18,623 nt of DNA from JAZKFT01 sp043760535 (GTDB taxonomy: Bacteria > Bacteroidota > Bacteroidia > Chitinophagales > Chitinophagaceae). Position numbers and translations under genes: made by a program. Every line of letters begins with the position of its first letter. Within the stretch, counting starts at the first letter, position 1. A model generated the notes under the pieces. It was given only the letters and a program-made list of their open reading frames with translations. It searched no databases and had not been told where the DNA came from. Where the stretch lies: NCBI GenBank assembly GCA_043760535.1, contig JAYUOV010000058.1, positions 1 through 18,623 on the forward strand, given 5' to 3'. Shown in pieces: positions 1 to 6,544 of the stretch.

Positions 1-402
1 GCCGATTTAAATTTACGTCAGGAAGACAGGCGTAGTACAACTGGCCGAGAAAGGATGCCAATTAGAGATGCCGAAAGAAGTGCCGCACCAAGAGACCGTG
101 ACCGTGATACACAAGGCCGCACCTTTAGCCGTGGAGCTACAGGTTACAGCCGTTTGTTTGTAAACCTAGGTACAAAAGATGGATTTTATAAAGCCAGTTT
201 TTTACAATTTGTGCTAGACATGAGCGACCTTAAAAAAGAAGCTCTTGGCAAAATAGATATGCGGGATATGAACAGCTGGATAGAAGTGGAAAGTGGATCA
301 ATGAACAAAATGATTAAATCCATTGATGGTAAAATGTACAAAGGCCGCAAAATAAGAATGAACGATGCGGATACTGGTGATCGTCGTAAATCTGAAGATT
401 AG
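1..402 (+). CDS. DEAD-box RNA helicase, C-terminal part (partial)
   Basis: The frame is open from the first base, so the gene starts upstream; an internal ATG at 55 is probably not the start. The first ~45 residues are a hydrophilic, Arg/Asp-rich linker typical of helicase tails. The last ~70 residues begin with RLFVNLGTKDGF and end with YKGRKIRMNDAD, which resembles the DbpA-type RNA-binding domain (an RRM-like fold) at the C-terminus of Bacteroidota DEAD-box helicases. Such proteins unwind structured RNA, often in ribosome assembly or cold adaptation. The helicase core (Q motif, DEAD, HRxxR) is outside the window, so the core assignment is inferred from the tail alone. The gene ends in TAG and is followed within 22 bases by a terminator hairpin, so it is transcriptionally separate from the aromatic cluster. 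Confidence 0.8.
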   Translation, partial: ADLNLRQEDRRSTTGRERMPIRDAERSAAPRDRDRDTQGRTFSRGATGYSRLFVNLGTKDGFYKASFLQFVLDMSDLKKEALGKIDMRDMNSWIEVESGSMNKMIKSIDGKMYKGRKIRMNDADTGDRRKSED

Positions 403-423
403 TTGATTAGTAAGCTTACCTCT

Positions 424-458
424 AAAAAAAGGTAACCACAATGTGGTTACTTTTTTTT
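424..458 (+). terminator. Intrinsic terminator after the helicase gene
   Basis: An 8-bp stem, GTAACCAC (432-439) with GTGGTTAC (443-450), has a 3-nt loop and is followed by eight T. A run of seven A upstream (424-430) can pair with the T run, so the signal can work in both directions and the stem can extend to about 16 bp. Confidence 0.85.
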
Positions 459-469
459 GTTTTATAAAC

Positions 470-553
470 CCAGCGAAAGCCGTGCCCTGATGGAGCGACA
501 TTGGCGAACGTTTTAATTCCGTAGCATTACGGGACTCCGTTCAGCAGTAGTAA
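470..553 (+). repeat. Dispersed intergenic repeat, copy A
   Basis: This copy shares the core CCCTGAT-nnn-GCGACATTGG with copies at 4098-4162 and 17823-17896, and an outer part with TTCAGC followed by a short purine/pyrimidine block. Between the core and TTCAGC it carries an extra hairpin, CCGTA-GCAT-TACGG (519-532). The tract 403-780 contains no gene other than this repeat, the terminator and the promoter region of the leader. Confidence 0.6.
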
Positions 554-740
554 TCCTATTTGGTTTTTTAGACCTTTAGTAAAATGGCTTTTAAGGCTAA
601 AGAAACGAGCAGTTGCAGAATAAAATAAATGCTTCTTTTTCCAAATAATGGCCAACAAAATTCACAATCCATTTAAAAAATAATAACCGTTCTTGCTATT
701 TGGTAGATAAAATTCAACCTATTTATAAAAAGTTTGAAAA

Positions 741-776
741 TAATTTTGTCCATTAAAACACTATACTATACTTTCG
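741..776 (+). promoter_or_regulatory. Candidate promoter(s) for the pheA leader
   Basis: Two Bacteroidota-type -7 boxes are visible. TAATTTTG (741-748) matches TAnnTTTG exactly but has no TTG at the usual distance upstream. TACTTTCG (769-776) has one mismatch but sits 20 nt after TTTG (745-748), which is the expected -33/-7 spacing. With the second box the transcript would start at or within a few bases of the leader ATG at 781. The sequence alone does not decide between them. Confidence 0.5.
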
Positions 777-780
777 ATTT

Positions 781-873
781 ATGAACGCAGCAAAGGCATA
801 TTTTACATTCTTTACTTTTTACTTCTACTATTTTAGTAAGAAGCCGGGAATGCTTTTGTTGAAAGTGAAATAA
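781..873 (+). CDS. Phe/Tyr-rich leader peptide of the aromatic cluster
   Basis: This is a 30-codon ORF (ATG 781, TAA 871). Residues 7-18 read YFTFFTFYFYYF: six Phe and four Tyr among twelve positions. That composition is the hallmark of attenuation leader peptides such as enterobacterial PheL, in which ribosome stalling at scarce charged tRNA controls termination. The ORF ends 24 bases before a GC-rich terminator hairpin and about 70 bases before pheA. Directly after the aromatic codons comes GCCGGGA (843-849), complementary to the 5' arm of that terminator. Using both Phe and Tyr fits a cluster that contains both pheA and tyrA. No Shine-Dalgarno sequence is seen, which is normal in this phylum. 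The role in regulation is inferred from architecture, but the fit is unusually good. Confidence 0.85.
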   Translation: MNAAKAYFTFFTFYFYYFSKKPGMLLLKVK

Positions 874-906
874 GATTAAAAATTACTCAACATAAAGAAT
901 CCCGGC
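843..906 (+). promoter_or_regulatory. Antiterminator pairing of the pheA attenuator
   Basis: GCCGGGA (843-849) is perfectly complementary to TCCCGGC (900-906), the 5' arm of the downstream terminator, so the two structures cannot coexist. A further possible pairing, AAAGGCAT (792-799, just before the aromatic codons) with ATGCTTTT (850-857), with one G-U, could act as the 1:2 protector that a stalled ribosome would disrupt. I see these complementarities directly; the switching model is inferred. Confidence 0.7.
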
Positions 907-925
907 CCAAAAGGCTGGGATTTTT
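898..925 (+). terminator. Attenuator terminator upstream of pheA
   Basis: AATCCCGGCC (898-907) pairs with GGCTGGGATT (913-922) as a 10-bp stem with one G-U and a CAAAA loop, followed by a T-rich run. It lies between the leader peptide and the pheA start, with no gene end just before it other than the leader, so it is a regulatory rather than an end-of-operon terminator. Confidence 0.8.
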
Positions 926-943
926 ATTTTGGTAAAAGGCAAA

Positions 944-1870
944 ATGGAAATACAAAACAAAAAGATGGAACGCTCAACTGATTTATCATTATCCAATGAA
1001 CTGAAAACATCCAGTTCCCCCTTTAGGGGGCGGAGGGGGCAAAATGAGGGTGCTCTAAAAGTTTCCATCCAGGGTTACGAAGGCAGTTTTCACCAGGTGG
1101 CAGCCAGGCAATATTTTGGTAAAAATGTGGAAGTGCTGCCCTGCGCCACTTTTAGAGATGTGGTAAAAATAGCCGCTAATAAAAAAGAAAGCGATGGAGG
1201 CGTAATGGCTATTGAAAATTCTATTGCAGGTAGCATACTACCCAATTATAGTTTGTTGCAAAAGGCCAATTTAGTAGTAACAGGCGAAGTTTATTTACAA
1301 ATAAAACAGAACCTGCTGGTAAATCCCGGTATAAAACTGGAAGATATTAGGGAGGTGCATAGCCACCCAATGGCTATTTTACAATGCATCGATTTTTTAG
1401 AAAAGTACAATTGGAAACTGATAGAAACAGAGGATACTGCCCTAAGTGCCAAGCATATTCACCAGCATAAAAGCAAGCACATTGCCGCCATTGCCAGTAA
1501 GCTTGCTGCCGATTTATTTCAGTTAGAAATGATAGCACCAAACATCCACACCCTTAAAAACAACTATACCCGATTTCTTATTTTACAAAGGCCGGATAAG
1601 GCTTTGATGGTACAAAATCCTGATAAGGCATCTATTATATTTAACACCGACCATAGCAAAGGCAGCCTGGCAAAAGTACTTACCAAAATAGCCGAAGGCG
1701 GCATTAACCTGAGTAAACTGCAAAGCATGCCCATACCCGGCAGCGATTGGAAATATAGTTTTCATGCCGATATGGAAATTGAAACCAGGAATCAATTTGA
1801 AGCCGTAATGGATACCATAAAACCATTTACAGAAGAAATAAAAATATTAGGTGTGTATAAGAAAGGATGA
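944..1870 (+). CDS. pheA: Prephenate dehydratase
   Basis: The enzyme converts prephenate to phenylpyruvate in the Phe branch. From residue ~39 the catalytic domain is clear: QGYEGSFHQVAA, then GGVMAIENSIAGS, and the NNYTRF segment whose Thr-Arg-Phe (~209-211) is the family's catalytic TRF motif. A C-terminal ACT domain (~225-300, with GSLAKVLTKIAEGGINLSK) should bind Phe for feedback inhibition. It is a stand-alone dehydratase with no fused chorismate mutase, which here is fused to DAHP synthase. I choose ATG 944; TTG 929 would lie in the terminator T-run, and ATG 965 is a third option. The product (308 aa) is ~30 residues longer than usual because of an N-terminal extension (residues ~24-35) encoded by a G-rich palindrome at 1014-1046 that also occurs in aroA. 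Expression is probably controlled by the upstream attenuator. Confidence 0.95.
   Translation: MEIQNKKMERSTDLSLSNELKTSSSPFRGRRGQNEGALKVSIQGYEGSFHQVAARQYFGKNVEVLPCATFRDVVKIAANKKESDGGVMAIENSIAGSILPNYSLLQKANLVVTGEVYLQIKQNLLVNPGIKLEDIREVHSHPMAILQCIDFLEKYNWKLIETEDTALSAKHIHQHKSKHIAAIASKLAADLFQLEMIAPNIHTLKNNYTRFLILQRPDKALMVQNPDKASIIFNTDHSKGSLAKVLTKIAEGGINLSKLQSMPIPGSDWKYSFHADMEIETRNQFEAVMDTIKPFTEEIKILGVYKKG
1014..1046 (+). repeat. G-rich palindromic element inside pheA
   Basis: CCCCC-TTTA-GGGGG (1017-1030) is followed by CGGAGGGGGCA. The same arrangement occurs in aroA at about 7991-8026 (CCGCCC-TTCAGT-GGGCGG then AGGGGGCAGAAATGG). It encodes the low-complexity segment SSPFRGRRGQNEG before the conserved dehydratase domain. 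It resembles small palindromic elements that insert into coding sequence in frame. Confidence 0.6.
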
Positions 1871-1881
1871 TTTTGGTTCAG

Positions 1882-1995
1882 AAGTTTCATTGTTCACATG
1901 TTTACAAGTATAAAAAAAGTAAGCCATGCCTGCACAAAAGAACTTGTGAACAATAGAACATGTGAACAATGGAACTTTTAAACTCGTAAACTAAA
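1882..1995 (+). repeat. Inverted pair of 8-bp repeat arrays
   Basis: The left arm has four 8-bp units starting with GT (GTTTCATT, GTTCACAT, GTTTACAA, GTATAAAA; 1884-1915). The right arm has seven units starting with GAAC or AAAC (GAACTTGT, GAACAATA, GAACATGT, GAACAATG, GAACTTTT, AAACTCGT, AAACTAAA; 1940-1995). The arms are inverted: 1882-1902 pairs with 1957-1977 over 21 bp with one G-U. The array ends 15 bases before the aminotransferase start. It could also fold as a large hairpin between pheA and the aminotransferase. Confidence 0.65.
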
Positions 1996-2010
1996 AAAAA
2001 CCAAACAAAT

Positions 2011-3159
2011 TTGACTACATCTAAACGACTCGAAGGCATTGGCGAATACTATTTCAGTACCAAACTGAGAGAGATAGACGATATGAACAAGGCTGGTAAA
2101 AACGTTATCAATCTTGGCATTGGTAGCCCCGATTTACCTCCGCACCCCGATGTGATTAAAACATTGCAGGAAGAAAGTGCCAAACCTACAACCCATGCCT
2201 ATCAGAGCTATAAAGGTTCGCCTGTGCTGCGGCAGGCCATTGCAGATTGGTACCAAAAATGGTACAGCGTAGAGCTAAATCCCGATGCAGAAATATTGCC
2301 ACTGATTGGTAGCAAAGAAGGCATTATGCACATCTGCATGACGTATTTAAACGAAGGTGACAAAGTGCTGCTACCAAACCCTGGCTACCCAACTTACCGA
2401 AGTGCAGTAAAATTAGCAGGCGGAACCTGTGTGGATTACGAATTGACTGCGGATAATAATTGGTTTCCAGATTTAGTATCTATCAATACAAATGATGTTA
2501 AGCTAATGTTTGTAAACTATCCGCAAATGCCAACCGGCCAGTTGCCTTCTAAAGAACTATTTGAACAACTGATTGCCTTCGCCAAAAAGCATAATATTCT
2601 AATAATTCACGATAATCCCTACAGTTTTATTTTGAATAATGAACCGATGAGCCTGCTAAGTATTGAGGGTGCAAAAGATGTAATAATAGAACTAAACAGC
2701 CTGAGCAAAAGCCAAAACATGGCTGGCTGGAGAGTGGGTATGATGATAGCAAATAAGCTGCGGATTGATGAGGTACTTCGTTTTAAAAGCAATATGGATA
2801 GTGGCATGTTTTTACCCGTACAACTTGCTGCTGCAAAGGCTTTAAGCCTTGGTAAAGATTGGTACGACAGTGTAAATGTAGTGTATGCACAACGCCGTCT
2901 TAAAATGTTTCAATTGCTGGATTTGCTCAAATGCTCATACAGTAAGAATCAGGTAGGCATGTTTGTATGGGCTACAATTCCTTCGCAATACAATACAGGT
3001 TACGAATTAAGCGATACGGTATTATACGGTAGCAATGTCTTCATCACCCCAGGAGGTATTTTTGGCACCGCAGGAGATGGATATGTAAGGATAAGCCTAT
3101 GCTGCAAAGAAGAAAAAATAGAAGAGAGTATAGAGAGGGTAAAAGCCAGCAATTTATAA
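2011..3159 (+). CDS. Class I/II PLP aminotransferase (probable aromatic aminotransferase)
   Basis: This is a fold-type I aminotransferase of 382 aa, the normal length. Visible features are GIGSPDLPPHP (~36-46), an AYQSYKGSPVLRQAIA segment near residue 64, DNPY at 201-204, the PLP lysine K233 in SLSKSQNMAGWRVG, and R360 in VRISL, which should bind the substrate carboxylate. The usual NPTG motif reads MPTG (173-176); I recall similar versions in Bacteroidota homologues. Placed between pheA and tyrA, it most likely transaminates phenylpyruvate and 4-hydroxyphenylpyruvate to Phe and Tyr; prephenate (the arogenate route) is an alternative substrate. The start is TTG: no in-frame ATG precedes the conserved KRLEGIGEYYF region, and the first internal Met is residue 25. 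Substrate range cannot be read from sequence. Confidence 0.9.
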   Translation: MTTSKRLEGIGEYYFSTKLREIDDMNKAGKNVINLGIGSPDLPPHPDVIKTLQEESAKPTTHAYQSYKGSPVLRQAIADWYQKWYSVELNPDAEILPLIGSKEGIMHICMTYLNEGDKVLLPNPGYPTYRSAVKLAGGTCVDYELTADNNWFPDLVSINTNDVKLMFVNYPQMPTGQLPSKELFEQLIAFAKKHNILIIHDNPYSFILNNEPMSLLSIEGAKDVIIELNSLSKSQNMAGWRVGMMIANKLRIDEVLRFKSNMDSGMFLPVQLAAAKALSLGKDWYDSVNVVYAQRRLKMFQLLDLLKCSYSKNQVGMFVWATIPSQYNTGYELSDTVLYGSNVFITPGGIFGTAGDGYVRISLCCKEEKIEESIERVKASNL

Positions 3160-3189
3160 TTTTTTAATTGATAATGGAAAATGTAATAA

Positions 3190-3240
3190 TTCATAATTCA
3201 TAATTCATAATTCATAATTCATAATTCATAATTCATAATT
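3190..3240 (+). repeat. Perfect heptamer tandem repeat, TTCATAA x7, at the tyrA start
   Basis: Seven exact copies of TTCATAA (3190-3238) are followed by TT, which runs into the TTG start of tyrA at 3240. Perfect copies imply recent expansion, so copy number may vary between strains and change the spacing upstream of tyrA. Confidence 0.9.
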
Positions 3241-4088
3241 TGTTCAACACCATAACCATAGTAGGCGTAGGATTAATAAGCGGTTCTTTAAGCATTGCCT
3301 TAAAAGACCGGGGATTAGTAAAGCATGTTATTGGCGTATGCCGCACCAAAGCCAGTGGTGATAAGGCTTTAGAGCTGGGCCTTGTAGATGAAATGTTGCC
3401 GCTGGAAGAAGCTGTTAAAAAAGCTGATTTAATTTATGTGGCCATACCAGTAGATACAACGCTACCTATTATGCAAACCATTATGGACCTGGTTACCGAT
3501 AAGCAAATAGTGGTAGATGCAGGTTCCACAAAAGGTGCTTTATGCAATACTCTTAGTAGCCACCCAATGCGAAGCAGGTTTGTGGCAAGCCACCCCATGT
3601 GGGGCACAGAATTTAGCGGCCCGGAAGCTGCAGTAAAAAATGCATTTATTGGCCGAACCTGTGTAATATGCGAAACCGAAAAAAGCGATACAGATGCCTT
3701 GCAAGCTACAGAGGAGATGTATAGACAAATAGGTATGCATCTGATTAATATGGATGCAGATGCACACGATATGCACGTAGCTTACATTAGCCATATATCG
3801 CATATCACTTCGTTTGCATTGGCCAATACGGTGCTGGAAAAAGAAAAAGAAGAAGATACCATTTTCGAAATGGCCAGCAGTGGTTTCGAAAGTACGGTTC
3901 GTTTGGCCAAGAGCAACCCAGCCATGTGGGTGCCTATTTTTATGCAAAACAGGGAAAATATCCTCGACGTATTAAACGAGCACATTAACCAGCTTGCAAA
4001 ATTTAAGAGCTGTTTAGAAAATGAAAACAGTGACCATTTAAAAGAGTTGATAATCGGAGCAAACGAAATAAAACGGATTTTGAAATAA
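3240..4088 (+). CDS. tyrA: Prephenate dehydrogenase
   Basis: The enzyme oxidatively decarboxylates prephenate to 4-hydroxyphenylpyruvate in the Tyr branch using NAD(P)+. The N-terminal Rossmann domain has GVGLISGS (9-16), with Ser where the last Gly of GxGxxG often stands. H118 lies in SHPMWGTEFSGPE and should be the catalytic His. The helical dimerisation domain has AHDMHVAYISHISHITSFAL (~175-194), the family's HD...SHLPH motif. Length is 282 aa, normal for a TyrA without fused mutase or ACT domain, so feedback control would have to lie elsewhere, for example in the attenuator. The start is TTG, directly abutting the heptamer array; the Rossmann strand begins at residue 4, so no later start is possible. 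It lies 80 bases after the aminotransferase. Confidence 0.95.
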   Translation: MFNTITIVGVGLISGSLSIALKDRGLVKHVIGVCRTKASGDKALELGLVDEMLPLEEAVKKADLIYVAIPVDTTLPIMQTIMDLVTDKQIVVDAGSTKGALCNTLSSHPMRSRFVASHPMWGTEFSGPEAAVKNAFIGRTCVICETEKSDTDALQATEEMYRQIGMHLINMDADAHDMHVAYISHISHITSFALANTVLEKEKEEDTIFEMASSGFESTVRLAKSNPAMWVPIFMQNRENILDVLNEHINQLAKFKSCLENENSDHLKELIIGANEIKRILK

Positions 4089-4097
4089 TTTTTGGAG

Positions 4098-4162
4098 CCA
4101 GGCTTTTGTTCCCTGATGAGGCGACATTGGCGACGCTCCGTTCAACTGATTGCTACTATGAA
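4098..4162 (+). repeat. Dispersed intergenic repeat, copy B
   Basis: This shows CCAGGCTTTTG, CCCTGATGAGGCGACATTGG (4111-4130) and TTCAACTGATTGCTACTATG. It is the compact version: the variable hairpin of copies A and C is absent at the same place (about 4131-4140). Confidence 0.6.
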
Positions 4163-4230
4163 GCCCATTCCATTATTATAACTAAAATCATAACAACACA
4201 TTAATCATATTATCAAATAATAAAACCATC

Positions 4231-4254
4231 AAAAAATCAAAAAATCATAAAATC
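4231..4254 (+). repeat. 8-bp array before the DAHP synthase start
   Basis: The units are AAAAAATC, AAAAAATC and ATAAAATC, and they end 5 bases before the ATG at 4260. The period of 8 matches the array before the aminotransferase, but the unit is different. AT-richness makes chance more likely here. Confidence 0.4.
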
Positions 4255-4259
4255 CTAGT

Positions 4260-5345
4260 ATGGAAGCAACAAAAACAATGAAGCAAATCGTTCAGGATAC
4301 GTGGGGCAAACGACCACTGATTATCAGCGGCCCATGCAGTGCCGAAACAGAAGAACAAGTAATAGAAACCGCTACCCGCCTGGCCAAAACGGGTAAAGTA
4401 GATATGCTGAGAGCCGGGATTTGGAAGCCACGTACCAAGCCCGGATTGTTCGAAGGCATTGGCACAAAAGGTTTGCCATGGATGCAGCAGGCCCGTAAAA
4501 TAACCGGCCTTCCGGTAACTGTAGAAGTAGCCACAGCCAAGCAGGTAGAAGATGCATTACACTTTGATGTAGATGTACTTTGGATTGGCGCAAGAACCAC
4601 CGTAAACCCTTTCAGTGTTCAGGAAATAGCCGATGCTCTTAAAGGAGTGGATGTGCCTGTATTGATAAAAAATCCTATAAACCCCGATTTGGAATTATGG
4701 AGTGGTGCAGTAGAAAGAATACAGCGTGCCGGGGTGCAACAGGTAGGTTTAATACACCGTGGGTTTTCATCTTATGGCAATACCGAATACCGCAATGCAC
4801 CCATGTGGCACCTAGCCATTGAAATGAAACGCCGCAATCCTGGGCTGATGATGATTAATGATCCAAGCCATATTTGTGGCCGCAGAGATATATTACAAGC
4901 GGTGGCACAGCAAGCCATTAACCTAGATTTTGACGGATTGATTATTGAAAGCCACATAGATCCAGACAATGCATGGAGCGATGCCAAGCAGCAAATTACC
5001 CCTGAGGTATTGGGTGAAATGCTCAGTAATATTATCTGGCGTCAGGAAAATGTAGCTTCAGAGGATTTTCATACAGCCTTAGAAAAAATGCGTCAGCAGA
5101 TAAATCAGTTAGATGATGAACTGATGCAGATACTTGGCCAACGTATGAAGATTGCCGATAAAATAGGAGAGTATAAAAAGAACAACAGTGTAACCATTTT
5201 ACAAACCAACCGCTGGAACGAAATATTGGAACGTGCCACACAAAAGGCTGGTGTATTAGGCCTTAGTGCAGAGTTTATTACCAAATACCTGGATGCTGTA
5301 CACATGGAAAGTATCAATCATCAGAATAAGGTTATGAATAGTTAA
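4260..5345 (+). CDS. Bifunctional DAHP synthase / chorismate mutase
   Basis: The N-terminal ~260 residues are a KDO8P-synthase-like DAHP synthase: SGPCSAE (24-30, metal-binding C26), RAGIWKPRTKPG (51-62), IGARTT (109-114), DPSHICG (201-207, H204) and IIESHID (228-234, E230). It condenses phosphoenolpyruvate and erythrose 4-phosphate, the entry step of the shikimate pathway. The C-terminal ~90 residues are an AroQ-type chorismate mutase (chorismate to prephenate), with R278, R295 and K306 at positions expected for the conserved basic residues; the usual IDxLD reads INQLD. In this fold the mutase domain often gives prephenate or chorismate control over the synthase, which is inferred here. Joining the first pathway step to the branch-point mutase fits its location beside pheA and tyrA. 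Length is 361 aa. Commonly labelled aroF, aroA(G) or pheB, so I give no symbol. Confidence 0.95.
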   Translation: MEATKTMKQIVQDTWGKRPLIISGPCSAETEEQVIETATRLAKTGKVDMLRAGIWKPRTKPGLFEGIGTKGLPWMQQARKITGLPVTVEVATAKQVEDALHFDVDVLWIGARTTVNPFSVQEIADALKGVDVPVLIKNPINPDLELWSGAVERIQRAGVQQVGLIHRGFSSYGNTEYRNAPMWHLAIEMKRRNPGLMMINDPSHICGRRDILQAVAQQAINLDFDGLIIESHIDPDNAWSDAKQQITPEVLGEMLSNIIWRQENVASEDFHTALEKMRQQINQLDDELMQILGQRMKIADKIGEYKKNNSVTILQTNRWNEILERATQKAGVLGLSAEFITKYLDAVHMESINHQNKVMNS

Positions 5346-5353
5346 GCAACGTG

Positions 5354-5512
5354 AGTAGGGAGCGGTAAGTGGCTAGTAGGGAGTGGTAAATTGCCAGTAG
5401 GCTAACAAGGTTAAAATGCTTAAAAACTTTAAAATAACAACACCACTCTGCTATTTTCCCATGCCATGTCCCCCTACTCGCTATTTCCCACTAACCACTA
5501 GCCCCAAAATCT
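5354..5512 (+). repeat. Inverted pair of heptamer arrays before aroB
   Basis: The left arm is a strict 7-bp register from 5354: AGTAGGG, AGCGGTA, AGTGGCT, AGTAGGG, AGTGGTA, AATTGCC, AGTAGGC. The right arm, read on the opposite strand from about 5500 to 5470, shows AGTGGTT, AGTGGGA, AATAGCG, AGTAGGG, the same unit family. It ends one base before the aroB ATG. The central ~50 bases are AT-rich and unstructured. No separate promoter is evident. Confidence 0.65.
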
Positions 5513-5513
5513 A

Positions 5514-6533
5514 ATGACCAAAAAGACATACCAATTCTCCAAAAAGCAAACCACATTTTACTTCGATGCTGAGTTTGCCTATTTGGAAAAAATCATTGGC
5601 GATAGCCATGCCATCATTGTAACCGATGAAAATGTTTTTAAGCACCACAAAAAGAAATTCAGTCCATGGAAAACCATTGTGCTGAAAGCTGGAGAACCCC
5701 ATAAGCAACAATCAACGGTTGACGATTTGTTGGGGCAGCTCATTACCGCAGGTGCCGATAGAAAAACGTTACTTGTAGGTGTAGGCGGTGGCGTAGTTAC
5801 CGACATGACGGGTTATGCTGCAAGTATATATATGCGTGGTATTCGTTTTGGTTTTGTACCCACAACAGTACTGGCCATGGTAGATGCAGCCATTGGTGGT
5901 AAAAATGGTGTGGATGTTGGTTTGTACAAAAATCTTGTTGGAACAATCAATCAGCCGGAGTTTTTGCTTTATGATATTGCCTTATTAAAGTCTTTACCAG
6001 CCAACGAATGGATCAATGGTTTTGCAGAAATTATTAAACATGGCTGCATAAAAGATGCGGCTATGTTCAGGCAATTGATGGCTCATAAAATCAGCGAGTA
6101 TAAAAAAGATGCAAAGCTGATGAGTGCATTGATTCGCCGCAATGCTACCATAAAAGCCGAAGTAGTAAAAGCCGATGAATTTGAACAAGGCGAAAGACGC
6201 TTACTGAATTTTGGACATACATTGGGCCATGCCATAGAGAACCTATATGGCCTTAGCCATGGCGAAGCAATAGCTGTGGGCATGGTAGCAGCAAGTGTAT
6301 TTTCCGAAACGCTTACGGGCTTTAAAGAAACAGCTAAAGTAATTGCAGCTTTTGAACAATATGGTCTGCCAACCAACGCAGCTTTTGATAAAACCGAGGT
6401 GTTTAAAATGCTGCAAATGGATAAGAAGAGAGAAAGAACATCTATGAATTATGTGCTGCTGGAGAAGGTTGGAAAGGCAGTGGTACAGCAGATTGCGATA
6501 ACAGATTTGGAAAAAATGTTGGCGGAATTATAA
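5514..6533 (+). CDS. aroB: 3-dehydroquinate synthase
   Basis: The enzyme cyclises DAHP to 3-dehydroquinate, the second shikimate step, using NAD+ and a divalent metal. The NAD-binding segment GVGGGVVTDMTG lies at 89-100, followed by the signature RFGFVPTTVLAMVDAAIGGKNGVD (~111-134). Metal ligands are expected at E172 (GFAEIIKHG), H235 (NFGHTLGHAIE) and H249 (SHGEAIAVGM). It is 339 aa, somewhat shorter than the E. coli enzyme but usual for the phylum. Start ATG 5514 is immediately after the heptamer array. It is the last intact aromatic gene before the first accessory insert. Confidence 0.96.
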   Translation: MTKKTYQFSKKQTTFYFDAEFAYLEKIIGDSHAIIVTDENVFKHHKKKFSPWKTIVLKAGEPHKQQSTVDDLLGQLITAGADRKTLLVGVGGGVVTDMTGYAASIYMRGIRFGFVPTTVLAMVDAAIGGKNGVDVGLYKNLVGTINQPEFLLYDIALLKSLPANEWINGFAEIIKHGCIKDAAMFRQLMAHKISEYKKDAKLMSALIRRNATIKAEVVKADEFEQGERRLLNFGHTLGHAIENLYGLSHGEAIAVGMVAASVFSETLTGFKETAKVIAAFEQYGLPTNAAFDKTEVFKMLQMDKKRERTSMNYVLLEKVGKAVVQQIAITDLEKMLAEL

Positions 6534-6544
6534 AGGAAACGGGT

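Noticed and set aside
298..501. 67-aa - strand ORF over the helicase end and the first terminator
   Set aside because: It overlaps a convincing coding end, an intrinsic terminator and repeat copy A, and has no recognisable domain.
898..925. T-box or metabolite riboswitch before pheA
   Set aside because: No T-box sequence or known aptamer core is seen, and the F/Y-rich ORF explains the terminator/antiterminator pair more simply.
3190..3240. CRISPR array at the TTCATAA repeats
   Set aside because: The units are 7 bp, directly abutting and without spacers; there are no cas genes. It is a microsatellite.
3540..3947. 135-aa ORF antisense to tyrA
   Set aside because: It lies wholly inside tyrA, which has strong family motifs; composition (many His, Phe, Cys) is typical of an antisense shadow.
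5354..5512. CRISPR-like or REP element before aroB
   Set aside because: The 7-bp register continues without spacers, and the unit is too short and degenerate for CRISPR.
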